Positions 8,159 through 18,176 of a DNA stretch of 64,000 nt are shown piece after piece. Made by a program: the position numbers and the translations under genes. The DNA comes from JACDAN01 sp963721345. GTDB taxonomy: Bacteria > Actinomycetota > Thermoleophilia > Gaiellales > Gaiellaceae. The DNA lies in assembly GCA_963721345.1 (NCBI GenBank), contig CAVRIT010000001.1, forward strand, positions 682,001 through 746,000, read 5' to 3'. Positions within the stretch are counted from its first letter, which is position 1, and each line of letters begins with the position of its first letter. The notes below the pieces were generated by a model, which ran no database searches, had not been told where the DNA came from, and worked only from the letters and a program-made list of their open reading frames with translations.

Positions 8159-8526
8159 CAGTGTCTCCTGCGTTCGGGAAGCGTCGGCTCCTGCCAGAGC
8201 ACGACCTCCCGCTTGTATTGCCGCTCGACCTCCTTCATGCGCTCGCGCATCTCGCGCTCAATTCGCTCCATGCGCCGCTGCATTCGGGTCATCTGATCCT
8301 CGAGCCTCAGCACCATCTCGACGCCCGCGAGGTTGAGACCGAGTTCCGTCGTGAGCTGCTGGATCAGTCGCAGCCGCTCGAGATCCTGCTCCGAGTAGAG
8401 CCGGGTGTTCCCCGCGGTGCGCTTCGGGCGAACGAGCCCCTTGGACTCGTAGATCCGCAGCGTCTGGGGGTGCATGCCGACGAGCTCGGCCGCGACGCTG
8501 ATCATGTAGCGCCCCTTGTCGTCCAT
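8158..8526 (-). CDS. hspR: HspR-type MerR-family heat-shock repressor
   Basis: About 122 residues: a winged-helix MerR DNA-binding domain (YMISVAAELVGMHPQTLRIY, ESKGLVRPKRTAGNTRLYS) followed by a long charged coiled coil (about 70-110). HspR represses dnaK and clpB operons in actinobacteria, using DnaK as co-repressor, by binding HAIR repeats. Here it lies inside the operon it should control. Start may be ATG 8526 (TGATG overlap with the preceding gene) or the GTG three bases earlier. No clear HAIR site is visible before dnaK, so its operator may be divergent. Confidence 0.92.
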   Translation of the reverse strand: MDDKGRYMISVAAELVGMHPQTLRIYESKGLVRPKRTAGNTRLYSEQDLERLRLIQQLTTELGLNLAGVEMVLRLEDQMTRMQRRMERIEREMRERMKEVERQYKREVVLWQEPTLPERRRH

Positions 8527-8735
8527 CACGCGCCCCGGATGACGTAGACGACGTACCCGGCGACGAGCCCGGCGATCGAGGCGACGAAGCCGATCACGGC
8601 GAGCACAAGCAGCAGGTCCGCTCCCGCGGAAAGGTCGTGTTCACCCATCCCGCCGAAGAGCCAGACCACCGCATAGAGCACCGCGGACCCGAGCATCACA
8701 GCGAGGTCGAGCCTGAAGAAGCGATCAAAGGTCAC
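8526..8735 (-). CDS. Two-TM small protein embedded in the heat-shock operon
   Basis: 69 residues, GTG start overlapping the dnaJ stop as GTGA and its own stop overlapping hspR. It begins MTFDRFFRLDLAVMLGSAVL and has two clear hydrophobic helices (about 10-28 and 43-64) separated by the polar GGMGEHDLSAGAD. I recognise no family. Its tight coupling on both sides implies co-translation with the chaperones, suggesting a membrane link to heat-stress response, which is inference only. Confidence 0.75.
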   Translation of the reverse strand: MTFDRFFRLDLAVMLGSAVLYAVVWLFGGMGEHDLSAGADLLLVLAVIGFVASIAGLVAGYVVYVIRGA

Positions 8736-9796
8736 GAGACCTTCCTCAGCTGCTCGTAGAGCTCGCGCTGCTTCTTGTTCAGCTTCTTCGGCACCTCGAG
8801 CCGCAAGCGGGCCAGCACGTCTCCCTTGCCGCCCTTGAGCTTCGGCGCGCCGCGGCCCTTGATCTTCAGGAGCTTCCCGTGCTCCGAGCCGGCGGGCACC
8901 TTCATGGACACCGGCCCTTCCGGCGTCGGGACATCCACTTCGGTTCCCAGCGCGGCGTCGGCCAGCGAGACCGGCACGTCGACGACGAGATCCGCGCCGC
9001 GGCGCTCGTAGATCGGCGACTCGGCGACGCGCGTCACCACGTGAAGGTCGCCGGGAGGTCCCCCGTTCTGACCCGGCTCGCCTTTCCCCTTGAGGCGAAT
9101 GCGCGTCCCATCCTTGACGCCGGCCGGGATCTTCACCGAGTAGCGGCGTGTGCGGCGCTCGCGGCCCGTGCCACGACATGCCGGACACGGATCCTCGACA
9201 ACCGTCCCGTTCCCGCGACAGCGCGGGCATGGATGGGACAGCGAGAAGAGGCCCTGCGCCTCCGAAGTCACGCCGCGGCCGCGACACTCGGGGCAGATCG
9301 TCGGCGACGTCCCGGGCTTGGCGCCCGATCCGTTGCACTCGTGGCAAGCCGCCTCGACCTCCACCGGGATCTTCGTCTCGATCCCTTTGAGCGAATCCTC
9401 GAAGGACAGGTTCACCTGCACCTCGAGGTCCGCCCCACGCTCGGCCCGGGCGCGCTGCTGCGGCCCCCTGCCGCGACCGAACAGCCCGCCGAAGATGTCG
9501 CCGAGATCCCCGAGGTCGCCGACGTTGAAGGCGCCCTCGAAGTTGAAGCCGCGCGGGTCGAACCCCGCTTTCCCGTCGGCCGAGCCGAACTGGTCGTACT
9601 GCTTGCGCGTCTCCGGGTCCGAGAGCACGTCGTAGGCGTGCTGGATCTCCTTGAAGCGCTCCTCGGCCGCCGAGTCGCCCGGGTTCTTGTCGGGGTGGTA
9701 CTGGCGCGCGAGCTTCCGGTATGCCTTCTTGATCTCGTCGGCCGACGCGCCCTTGGCCACGCCCAGCGCGGAGTAGAGGTCCTTAGTCGCTGCCAC
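8732..9796 (-). CDS. dnaJ: DnaJ (Hsp40) co-chaperone
   Basis: 354-residue type I Hsp40. The J-domain holds HPD at residues 34-36, followed by a Gly/Phe-rich linker with DIFGGLFGRGRG, four zinc-binding CxxCxGxG repeats (CHECNGSG, CPECRGRG, CPRCRGNG, CPACRGTG) and the two beta-sandwich substrate domains. It stimulates DnaK ATPase and hands over clients. The GTG start lies 14 nt inside the end of grpE. The protein is slightly shorter than E. coli DnaJ, mostly in the linker. Confidence 0.96.
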   Translation of the reverse strand: MAATKDLYSALGVAKGASADEIKKAYRKLARQYHPDKNPGDSAAEERFKEIQHAYDVLSDPETRKQYDQFGSADGKAGFDPRGFNFEGAFNVGDLGDLGDIFGGLFGRGRGPQQRARAERGADLEVQVNLSFEDSLKGIETKIPVEVEAACHECNGSGAKPGTSPTICPECRGRGVTSEAQGLFSLSHPCPRCRGNGTVVEDPCPACRGTGRERRTRRYSVKIPAGVKDGTRIRLKGKGEPGQNGGPPGDLHVVTRVAESPIYERRGADLVVDVPVSLADAALGTEVDVPTPEGPVSMKVPAGSEHGKLLKIKGRGAPKLKGGKGDVLARLRLEVPKKLNKKQRELYEQLRKVS

Positions 9797-10270
9797 GCGA
9801 GATCACCACGCGTGCCGGGCGGATCACCCGGTCGCCGAGCCGGTAGCCCTTCTGGAGCACCTCGATCACGGTGCCCTGCTCCTCCTCCGACGGCTGCGAG
9901 AGGAGCGCCTCGTGGACGTGCGGGTCGAACTTGCCGTCCGTCGCCACCTCCTGGAGCCCCTCCTTGCGAAGAACGTCGGCGAGGGAGCGCGCGACGAGCG
10001 CCACGCCCTCCTCGAGCTTCGCCTCCTCGTGCGCCTCAGCGGCCTCGAGCGCCCGCTCGAGGTCGTCGAGCACCGGCAGAAGCTCCTTCACCAGCCGCTC
10101 GTGGGCGCGCGCGACCAGCTGAGCCTGGTCGCGCGCCGCCCGCTTGCGGTAGTTGTCGAACTCCGCCTGGACGCGCTGGAGCGTGTCGAGCAGCTCGTCC
10201 CGTTCGGCCTGGAGCGCCTCGAGCGGATCGACCTCCTGCTCGACCTCGGGGTTCTCGACTTCCTCCGGCA

Positions 10271-10271
<1 letters not shown>
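9783..10271 (-). CDS. grpE: GrpE nucleotide-exchange factor
   Basis: 162 residues: an acidic start (PEEVENPEVEQEVDPLEALQ), a long coiled-coil helix (LLDTLQRVQAEFDNYRKRAA) and the C-terminal beta domain ending HEALLSQPSEEEQGTVIEVL, GYRLGDRVIRPARVVIS. GrpE releases ADP from DnaK. Its ATG shares one base with the dnaK stop (TAATG), the usual tight coupling. Confident assignment. Confidence 0.96.
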
Positions 10272-12187
<1,916 letters not shown>

Positions 12188-12275
12188 CGCTGTGTCTGCC
12201 TCCGTGAAAGATTTAGTGTGGTGAAGCGGAAAAAATCTAAGCCGGATCGTAGCAAGTTTCACGCGGCCTGCGCTG
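12188..12275 (-). promoter_or_regulatory. dnaK operon promoter and leader
   Basis: This AT-richer gap before dnaK contains, on the minus strand, GTGAAA then 17 bases then TAGATT, a plausible housekeeping-type promoter, and GGAGG near the start codon. A 6-bp inverted repeat AGATTT/AAATCT flanks the region 12209-12238. No CTTGAGT-N7-ACTCAAG HspR element or CIRCE is visible. Confidence 0.4.
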
Positions 12276-13283
12276 CTAGCTGAGAGCGAAGGCGACGCAT
12301 TCGTTCGCCGTCATCGCGGCCCCTTGCGCGTGTGCGCGCTCGAACGGCTCTGCTCCCAGTTCGTGAGACAGCAAGGCGACGGTCTCGTCGTGTTGCACAC
12401 GCTCGTCAGGCGGCCATTCGCCGCCGGCGTCTGCGAGCGCGGCGTCGGCGATGCCGAGGAGGATCGCCGCCCTCTCGGCCCGTCCCTGCGCGGCCGTTAC
12501 TGCAGCTAACCCGTTGAGCGCCCACGCCGTGGCGATTGCGTCGCCTCGCCGCCTGAAGATGTCGAGCGCCTCTCGGGAGAGCTCCTCGGCGCGGTCGGGA
12601 TTGCCGAGCTGGCGCTCGACCATGCTGAGGTTGTTCGACTCGATCGCGATCGTCGCGAAGTTCCCGGTCTCGCGACCGATCTTGATTCGCTCCGACATGA
12701 GCCGAGCCGCCTCGGCCAAGTTGCCTGACATCTGCTCGGCTACGGCCAAGACGTGCATCGCCCCTGACCGCCCGATCCGGTCGTCCGTGCCGTCCGTAAC
12801 AGCGACGGCTTCGCGAAGGAGAGCTTTGGCGCCGTCGAGGTCGCTCCGCAGGGCGACCCGAGCGCGCGCGGTGAGCGCGAGCGCGATGACGGTCGGGTCG
12901 TTCGCGACGCGCGCAAGCTCGAGCGCCTCACGCTGACGCGCTTCAGAACGCTCGTCGTCGCCCGCCCAGAAGATCAGATAGCCGTGCTCGTACAGAGCTC
13001 GTGCCCGTGCAGTCTGGGAGCCCCCGGGCAAAGCCAGGATTCGCTCGAACCAGGTGTCGCCTTCATCGATCCGCTTCGTCGCCATCCAGAACGGGACGAG
13101 TGCGCCCGCCAGCCGGAAGGCCCCGTCTGGCCGGTCGTTCGCGGCGAACCACTCGAGCGCCGCGAGGAGCTCTGGCCGCCGATCCTCGAGCGAGGCCTGG
13201 GCGGCGGCCCCGTCGAGCCCCGTGAGGCCTGTACGGGCCTCCTCGGCGAACGCCAGAATCGAGTCGCTGGTCTCGGCGTCCAC
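12276..13283 (-). CDS. TPR-repeat protein, regulator-like
   Basis: 335 residues composed almost entirely of antiparallel helical pairs of the TPR type, e.g. ARALYEHGYLIFWAGDDERS, AMHVLAVAEQMSGNLAEAAR and ALNGLAAVTAAQGRAERAAI. This matches the C-terminal TPR half of large actinobacterial LuxR/AfsR or BTAD regulators, but there is no DNA-binding or NTPase domain in this frame. It may be a free-standing protein-interaction module or a remnant of a larger regulator. GTG start. It diverges from the M29 aminopeptidase gene across 37 bp. Confidence 0.65.
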   Translation of the reverse strand: MDAETSDSILAFAEEARTGLTGLDGAAAQASLEDRRPELLAALEWFAANDRPDGAFRLAGALVPFWMATKRIDEGDTWFERILALPGGSQTARARALYEHGYLIFWAGDDERSEARQREALELARVANDPTVIALALTARARVALRSDLDGAKALLREAVAVTDGTDDRIGRSGAMHVLAVAEQMSGNLAEAARLMSERIKIGRETGNFATIAIESNNLSMVERQLGNPDRAEELSREALDIFRRRGDAIATAWALNGLAAVTAAQGRAERAAILLGIADAALADAGGEWPPDERVQHDETVALLSHELGAEPFERAHAQGAAMTANECVAFALS

Positions 13284-13320
13284 GGAGTGATCATCGCGCG
13301 TCCGCTAGCGTCTCGCCCGC

Positions 13321-14407
13321 ATGGCCGATCCGCGCGTCCAGGAATACGCACGCCTGCTCGTCGAGCGCTCGATCGACGTCCAGCCCGGGTGGCAGGTGAT
13401 CGTCATCTCGCAGCCGGACGCACGCCCGCTGCTCGAGGAGGTCGTCCGGCTGATCGCGCGCCGCGGCGCCTACCCCCTCGTCCGTTTCAGCTACGCGATG
13501 GAGCAGATCCCGTTCATCTGGACCTGGGCGAAGGACGCGCCGCTCGAGACGGTTGCCGAGGTCGCGCCGGCCGACCAGCACGCTTGGGACACGGCCGACG
13601 CCTGGATGCTCCTGGGCGCGCCGGAGAACTCACGCGGCGGACGCCGACGTCCCTGCCGAGAGGCGCGAGGCGATCAACAAGGCGCACGCGAAGTTCCTTC
13701 AGCGGCGGCTGCGCATGGAGATCCCGTGGGTCACCTGCCGCTTTCCCTGTTCTGCCCTCGCGCAGGAGGCAGGGATGACGAACGAGCAGTTCGAGGACTT
13801 TCTCTACGGCGCCGTCCTCCTCGACTGGGATGCGGAGGGCGAGAAGATGAAGCGGATCAAGGACCGCTTCGACCAGGCGAACGAAGTACGGATCGTCGGC
13901 GCGGAGACCGATCTCCGCTTCAGCCTCGAAGGCCGCGACGGCGAGGTGGACGACGGCCACGCGAACATGCCCGGCGGGGAGGTCTTCTACAGCCCGGTCG
14001 AGGACTCGACCGAGGGCGTCGTCAGTTTCGTCGAGTACCCCGCTTACCAGGAGCCGGACCTCGTCGAGGGCGTCCGGATGCGGTACGAGGGCGGGAAGGT
14101 CGTCGAGGCTTCGGCGACGGCGAACGAGGAGGCCTTGATCTCCAAGCTCGACCGGGACGAGGGCGCCAGGATCCTCGGCGAGTACGGAATCGGCTGCAAC
14201 CCGGGGATCCAGCGGTACATGAAGAACACGCTGTTCGACGAGAAGATGTACGGGACGATCCACCTCGCGATCGGCGCCGGCCTGCCGACGATCGGCGGCA
14301 AGAACATGAGCGCCGTGCACTGGGACATGGTCAAGGACCTCCGGAACGGCGGTCGGATTGAATGCGACGGCGAGATCGTTCAACAGAACGGTGAGTGGAC
14401 TTTCTGA
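13321..14407 (+). CDS. M29 family aminopeptidase (frame broken by one indel)
   Basis: Leucyl-aminopeptidase-like thermophilic M29 metallopeptidase. The first frame gives MADPRVQEYARLLVERSIDV to AWMLLGAPEN (residue about 102), then the reading continues one frame over from DADVPAERREAINKAHAKFL to QNGEWTF. The break is near 13630-13634, where four bases stand in place of a codon. After it, conserved M29 blocks are present: PVEDSTEGVVSFVEYPA, EYGIGCNPGIQRYMKNTLFD, MYGTIHLAIGAGLPTIGGKN and AVHWDMVKDLRNGG, holding the metal-binding His/Glu/Asp residues. Everything else is intact, so an assembly error is likelier than gene death. Confidence 0.85.
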
Positions 14408-14918
14408 GCGCGTAGAGCTCCGCGACCACGATCCCAGCTGGGCCGAGCTCTTCGAGTCGGAGCGGCTGTTGCTGGCGCAGGTGTTCGGCGAGCGGGCGGC
14501 GGCGATCGAGCACATCGGCTCGACGTCGGTGCCTGACCTCTGCGCGAAGCCGATCGTGGACATCCTCGTCGGCCTTCGCGAGCTCGAGCTGACCGACGAC
14601 GACGTCGCCGGGATGGTCGATCTCGGCTACGAGTACCTCGGCGAGTACGGCCTCCCGGGTCGCTTGTTCTTCCGGAAAGGTGAGCCGCGCACACACAACG
14701 TGCACGTCGTCGAGCACGGCGGAATGCACTGGGAGCGCCAGCTGATCTTCCGCGACGCGCTGCGGACGGATCCGGAAGAGCGGCGGGCCTACGACCAGTT
14801 CAAGCGCCGGCTCGCCGCGGAGGGCCACCCGCGCGAGGTCTACACCGAGCTGAAGACCCCGTTCATCCAGGAGGTCGAAAAGCGGGCTCGCGCGAGGGGC
14901 GTCGCACCAACTTCCTGA
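14391..14918 (+). CDS. GrpB/UPF0157 nucleotidyltransferase-fold protein
   Basis: About 175 residues from GTG 14391 (an ATG at 14358 is also in frame but lies deeper inside the aminopeptidase gene). Family blocks: ELRDHDPSWAELFESER, IEHIGSTSVPDLCAKPIVDI, GYEYLGEYGLPGRLFFRKG and THNVHVVEHG. The GSTS(V)P...KPIVDI motif is the polymerase-beta-like nucleotidyltransferase core of the GrpB family, whose biochemical role is not established. It overlaps the aminopeptidase end by 17 nt and converges with the transporter gene, overlapping it by 56 nt. Confidence 0.85.
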   Translation: MSGLSERVELRDHDPSWAELFESERLLLAQVFGERAAAIEHIGSTSVPDLCAKPIVDILVGLRELELTDDDVAGMVDLGYEYLGEYGLPGRLFFRKGEPRTHNVHVVEHGGMHWERQLIFRDALRTDPEERRAYDQFKRRLAAEGHPREVYTELKTPFIQEVEKRARARGVAPTS

Positions 14919-15756
14919 GTGTCGACGCGGCGACCGGCTCCGCGATCACGATGCCGGCGAAGATCGCCGCGCAGCCCGCGAGGCCGAGCACGCCGATGCG
15001 ATCGCCCGCAAAGAGGTAGCCCGCGAGGCCCGCGAAGACGGTTTCCAGCGAGAAGATGATCGCGATCCGTGTGGCGCTCACGCGGCGCTGCGCCCAGATC
15101 TGGACGAGGTACGCGAAGGCGACAGCGAACAGGCCGGTGACGAGGAGCGCCGCCCACACCGTGGCGCCGTGCGGGACGGACAGGTCCCCGCGCGCAATCG
15201 CGATCACGCCGAAGACCGCGCACGCCGTGGCCACCTCGATGAAGGTGAGGGCGACGGCGTCGAACCGGTTGGCGTAACGCTCGACCATCAGGATCTGGAG
15301 CGCCTGCGCGACGGTGCTGGCGAGCACCAGCAGGTCGCCGACGCCCGAGCCCTGCGGCACGCCCGAGAGGAGCGCGAGGCCCACCAGGGCGAGCCCGACG
15401 GCCGCCCAGAGCTCGCGCGGGATCGGCGTCCGGAAGAGCGCCAGCCCGATCAGCGGCGTGAAGAGCACGTAGAGGCCGGTGATGAAGCCGGCGCTCGTCA
15501 CCGTCGTCCGCTCGAGGCCGGCCGTCTGCAGCCCGATCCCGAGCGCGATCAGGGCGCCGAGGATCGCGCCCGCGATGAGTCCTTCACGCCCGAGCCCGCG
15601 GAGCCTCCGGGCGGCGGCGGGCGCCAGAGCGCCGGTGGCGATCGCGTACCGAACAGCGAGAAACGCGAACAGCGGGTAAAGCGCGACCGCGTCCTTGACC
15701 TGGACGAAGGTGATGCCCCAGACCGCGGTGACGAGGATCAGCGCCGCGGTCGCCAC
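14863..15756 (-). CDS. EamA/DMT-family transporter
   Basis: 297 residues with ten predicted membrane helices in two EamA halves. The start MATAALILVTAVWGITFVQV carries the typical W-G-x-x-[FW] signature, and the second half contains GLFAVAFAYLVQIWAQRRVS and SLETVFAGLAGYLFAGDRIG. Family members export amino acids, nucleotides or drugs; the substrate cannot be told. GTG start lies six bases after TAGGGT, fitting a leaderless transcript. Its 3' end runs 56 nt into the opposing GrpB gene. Confidence 0.88.
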   Translation of the reverse strand: MATAALILVTAVWGITFVQVKDAVALYPLFAFLAVRYAIATGALAPAAARRLRGLGREGLIAGAILGALIALGIGLQTAGLERTTVTSAGFITGLYVLFTPLIGLALFRTPIPRELWAAVGLALVGLALLSGVPQGSGVGDLLVLASTVAQALQILMVERYANRFDAVALTFIEVATACAVFGVIAIARGDLSVPHGATVWAALLVTGLFAVAFAYLVQIWAQRRVSATRIAIIFSLETVFAGLAGYLFAGDRIGVLGLAGCAAIFAGIVIAEPVAASTLRKLVRRPSREPAFRPPG

Positions 15757-15762
15757 CGCGTG

Positions 15763-15768
15763 ACCCTA
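15763..15768 (-). promoter_or_regulatory. -10 hexamer TAGGGT for the EamA gene
   Basis: Minus-strand TAGGGT, six-base spacer, GTG at 15756. It also lies just beyond the stop of the small acidic gene ending at 15771. Confidence 0.45.
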
Positions 15769-15770
15769 GT

Positions 15771-15918
15771 TCAGGACGGCGGCTTTGCGATCCGCGGGTC
15801 CGGCGTACGTGCGTCCGTCACCGCGTCTTCGATCACGTCGGCCTCCGACTCGGCGTCCTCCTGCGGCTCGTCGCTCTCGTCGCCGGGACGCATGTCGGGG
15901 CGCTAGTTCGTCGCTCAT
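15771..15918 (-). CDS. Tiny acidic protein, apparent one-base shift
   Basis: An ATG at 15918 overlaps the preceding small gene by ATGA and begins MSDELAP. If one base of the GGGG run at 15897-15900 is removed the frame continues DMRPGDESDEPQEDAESEAD to a TGA at 15771, giving a coherent acidic protein of about 48 residues. As printed, only the 40-residue part from ATG 15893 is open. Function unknown; acidic composition matches its neighbour. Confidence 0.35.
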
Positions 15919-16067
15919 GCCTCACGCTCCTCGCCCGCCTCGCCCGCGTGCGGGCTCGGCTCGCTCTCGCTCTGTGGGTCGTCCGGCTGGGGATGCTCCA
16001 TGTCGAGCCGGTCGTCGCCGGGATCGGCCGGCGGTGTGTCGTCTCGTTGTTCTTCGTGGTTGGTCAT
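15915..16067 (-). CDS. Tiny acidic hydrophilic protein, 50 aa
   Basis: MTNHEEQRDDTPPADPGDDR start, rich in Asp, Glu, Pro and Ser, ending EAGEEREA. AGGAAGG lies three bases before the ATG. There is no family signature and the chain looks disordered. The stop overlaps the next small gene, and a terminator-like hairpin lies upstream, separating it from the Gly-rich gene. Such small acidic proteins are common in actinobacteria and often missed. Confidence 0.45.
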   Translation of the reverse strand: MTNHEEQRDDTPPADPGDDRLDMEHPQPDDPQSESEPSPHAGEAGEEREA

Positions 16068-16085
16068 CGGCCTTCCTGAAGGGTA

Positions 16086-16110
16086 GAGGGCGCCGCGTCG
16101 CGGCGCCCTC
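16086..16110 (-). terminator. Perfect GC hairpin after the Gly-rich gene
   Basis: GAGGGCGCCGC pairs perfectly with GCGGCGCCCTC over a 3-nt loop (GTC). It follows the stop of the Gly/Glu-rich gene on the minus strand and lacks a U-tract. Confidence 0.6.
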
Positions 16111-16122
16111 CGATGCTACGGA

Positions 16123-16313
16123 CTAGCCGGCCTGGCTTCCCTCGTCCTCGGAGCCGCCGCCCTGCCGCCCTCTTCCATGCCGCCACCGTCTCCGTGGCCA
16201 CCGCCTTCTTCCGTGCCGCCGCCCTGGCCGCCCTCTTCCATGCCGCCGCCCTGGCCGCCGCCTTCTTCCGTGGCGCCGCCGCCCTGGCCGCCTTCCTGCT
16301 GCCAATCAGACAT
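16123..16313 (-). CDS. Small Gly/Glu-rich repeat protein (probable one-base shift)
   Basis: Starts MSDWQQEGGQGGG and repeats the unit [TM]EEGG(G)QGGG four to five times. AAGGAG lies eight bases before the ATG at 16313. Near 16160-16170 the frame must slip by one base to keep the repeat going (QGGGSEDEGSQAG, stop at 16123); without the slip it becomes an Arg/Ala tail ending slightly further. Intrinsically disordered; function unknown. Confidence 0.5.
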
Positions 16314-16379
16314 TCGCTCTCTCCTTTCGAGGTTGGTTCACGCCTTGTTTCTCCGGGAGGCAACCCTAAAACCACCGGC

Positions 16380-16385
16380 TAGGCT
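16380..16385 (+). promoter_or_regulatory. -10 hexamer TAGGCT for moaA
   Basis: TAGGCT is followed by seven bases and the ATG at 16393. No Shine-Dalgarno is present, which supports both a leaderless mRNA and this start codon. Confidence 0.5.
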
Positions 16386-16392
16386 CTGCCAT

Positions 16393-17382
16393 ATGAGTTC
16401 GCTCACCGACGCGTGGGGTCGCGAGATCAAGAGCGTCCGCGTCTCGGTGACCGACAAGTGCAATTTCCGCTGCCGCTACTGCATGCCGGCGGAAGGCCTC
16501 GAGTGGCTCGGACGAGACGAGCTCCTGAGCTACGAGGAGCTCGCACGGATCGTCCGGCTGCTGGCGGCGATGGGCGTCGACGAGGTTCGCCTGACCGGCG
16601 GCGAGCCCCTCGTGCGGCGGGATCTGCCAACGCTCGTCGCGATGCTCGCGAAGATCGACGGCGTCGACGACCTCTCGCTGACGACCAACGGCGTCCTGCT
16701 CGACCGCTACGCCGGCCCGCTCGTCGCCGCGGGCCTGCGCAGGCTGAACGTCTCGCTGGACTCGCTCTCGCACGTGCGCTTCGCCGAGATCACGAGGCGC
16801 GACGCGCTGGACCGTGTTCTTGCCGGCCTGGAGGAGGCCGAGCGCTTTGCCGAGCTTCGGCCGATCAAGGTCAACTGCGTCGCAATCCGCGGGTTCACCG
16901 AGGAGGAGGTCCCGGCGCTCGCCGAGCTGGCGCGCCGCAAGCCCTACGTCGTCCGGTTCATCGAGTTCATGCCGCTCGACGCCGACGAGCGATGGAGCGG
17001 CGACGACGTGCTCACCGGAGGCGAGATCCGCGCGCTGATCGAGGAGCGCTGGCCGCTGGTTGAAGTCCCGGCGAAGCCGTCGTCGACGGCCCGGCGGTTT
17101 CGCTTCGCGGACGGCGCCGGCGAGATCGGCTTCGTCAACCCCGTCTCCGAGCCGTTCTGCTCGTCGTGCGACCGGATCCGCCTGACGGCCGACGGCCAGC
17201 TGCGCACCTGCCTGTTCTCGCGCCGCGAGTGGGACCTGAAGACGCCGATGCGCGACGGCGCGACCGACGGGGAACTTTCCGACTTGATCCGCTGGGCCGT
17301 GCAGCACAAGGAGCTGAAGCACCGGATCAACGATTCGGGTTTCGTGCGCGCTTCGCGCTCGATGTCCCAAATCGGGGGCTAA
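16393..17382 (+). CDS. moaA: GTP 3',8-cyclase MoaA
   Basis: Radical SAM enzyme making the first intermediate of molybdenum cofactor from GTP. 329 residues. The SAM cluster motif is Cys23, Cys27, Cys30 (DKCNFRCRYCMP), then EVRLTGGEPLVRRDLP and LSLTTNGVLL. The second 4Fe-4S cluster uses CSSCDRIRLTADGQLRTC in the C-terminal part. The chain ends in Gly-Gly (MSQIGG), the C-terminal dipeptide needed for catalysis. No other moa gene is next to it. Confidence 0.97.
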   Translation: MSSLTDAWGREIKSVRVSVTDKCNFRCRYCMPAEGLEWLGRDELLSYEELARIVRLLAAMGVDEVRLTGGEPLVRRDLPTLVAMLAKIDGVDDLSLTTNGVLLDRYAGPLVAAGLRRLNVSLDSLSHVRFAEITRRDALDRVLAGLEEAERFAELRPIKVNCVAIRGFTEEEVPALAELARRKPYVVRFIEFMPLDADERWSGDDVLTGGEIRALIEERWPLVEVPAKPSSTARRFRFADGAGEIGFVNPVSEPFCSSCDRIRLTADGQLRTCLFSRREWDLKTPMRDGATDGELSDLIRWAVQHKELKHRINDSGFVRASRSMSQIGG

Positions 17383-17389
17383 CCCCCTT

Positions 17390-17417
17390 TTGTGAACGCC
17401 GAGGGCCTGCTTAGAAT
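17390..17417 (+). promoter_or_regulatory. Promoter of the PAP2-CDP transferase pair
   Basis: TTGTGA (17390-17395) and TAGAAT (17412-17417) are separated by 16 bp, and the ATG follows six bases after the -10. Best-formed leaderless promoter in this part. Confidence 0.6.
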
Positions 17418-17423
17418 CACGTT

Positions 17424-18176
17424 ATGAGCTCGGTCGCCGCCGCCGAACGCCGCCTGACTCCCCGCGGTTGGCTGGATCTCCTCCGACAGGTGGTGATCTG
17501 GTTCGGCTTCGCCCTCGCGTACCAGGTGGTACGCGGCGTCGCCGACCGCAGCCCGGCGGCCGCATTCGACAACGCGCGCGGGGTGATCGACTTCGAGCGC
17601 CGCGCGACGGGCCTCTGGGAGTTGTCGGTCCAGAGCTGGACCGAGTCGTTCCACGTCCTCGGAGTGCTGACGTCGTGGACGTACTGGCTCTCCCAGTTCG
17701 CCGTTGTCGGGCTCGCGCTGCTGTGGGTCTACTTCCGCCACTACGAGTACTTCATCCGGTTCCGCAACCTGCTGATGCTGGCGAACGTGATCGGCCTGAT
17801 CGGCTACGTGCTGATCCCGACGGCCCCGCCGCGGTACTTCCCGGAGCTGGGCTTCGTGGACACGCTCGCCGCGGTCGGCACCGCCAACCACGGCTCGGTT
17901 CTCGTCCAGCTGGCCTCGAATCCGTATGCCGCGATGCCGAGCTTGCATGCGGCCGATGCGCTCATCGTCGGCGTGACCCTTGCGGTCCTCGTTCGGCGGC
18001 GCTGGGTGAAGGCGCTCTGGTTGATTTGGCCGGTCTGGGTCTGGTTCGCAGTGATCGCGACTGCCAACCACTTCTGGTTGGACATCGCTGCGGGCGTCGC
18101 TGTCGTCGGCGTTGCGGCGGCCGTGATTCACCGTCGCGCTCTGACGCGTTCCCGCCCGCTGGTCTATCCGACGTAG
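17424..18176 (+). CDS. PAP2-superfamily membrane protein (inositol-phosphotransferase-like)
   Basis: 250 residues with about six membrane helices and PAP2_3-type motifs: IPTAPPRY (131-138), PSLHAAD (172-178) and ANHFWLDIAAG (214-224), giving His175, His216 and Asp220 as the likely catalytic set. Relatives include Aur1/Ipt1-type phosphotransferases and lipid phosphatases acting at the membrane surface. It shares one base with the following CDP-alcohol transferase (TAGTG) and lies just before an inositol-phosphate synthase, so a role in inositol-lipid metabolism is likely but unproved. Confidence 0.85.
   Translation: MSSVAAAERRLTPRGWLDLLRQVVIWFGFALAYQVVRGVADRSPAAAFDNARGVIDFERRATGLWELSVQSWTESFHVLGVLTSWTYWLSQFAVVGLALLWVYFRHYEYFIRFRNLLMLANVIGLIGYVLIPTAPPRYFPELGFVDTLAAVGTANHGSVLVQLASNPYAAMPSLHAADALIVGVTLAVLVRRRWVKALWLIWPVWVWFAVIATANHFWLDIAAGVAVVGVAAAVIHRRALTRSRPLVYPT

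Noticed and set aside
15785..16126. Arg-rich plus-strand frame of 113 codons in the gap
   Set aside because: Highly Arg/Pro/Ser-rich, no start signal and opposed by coherent minus-strand small genes.
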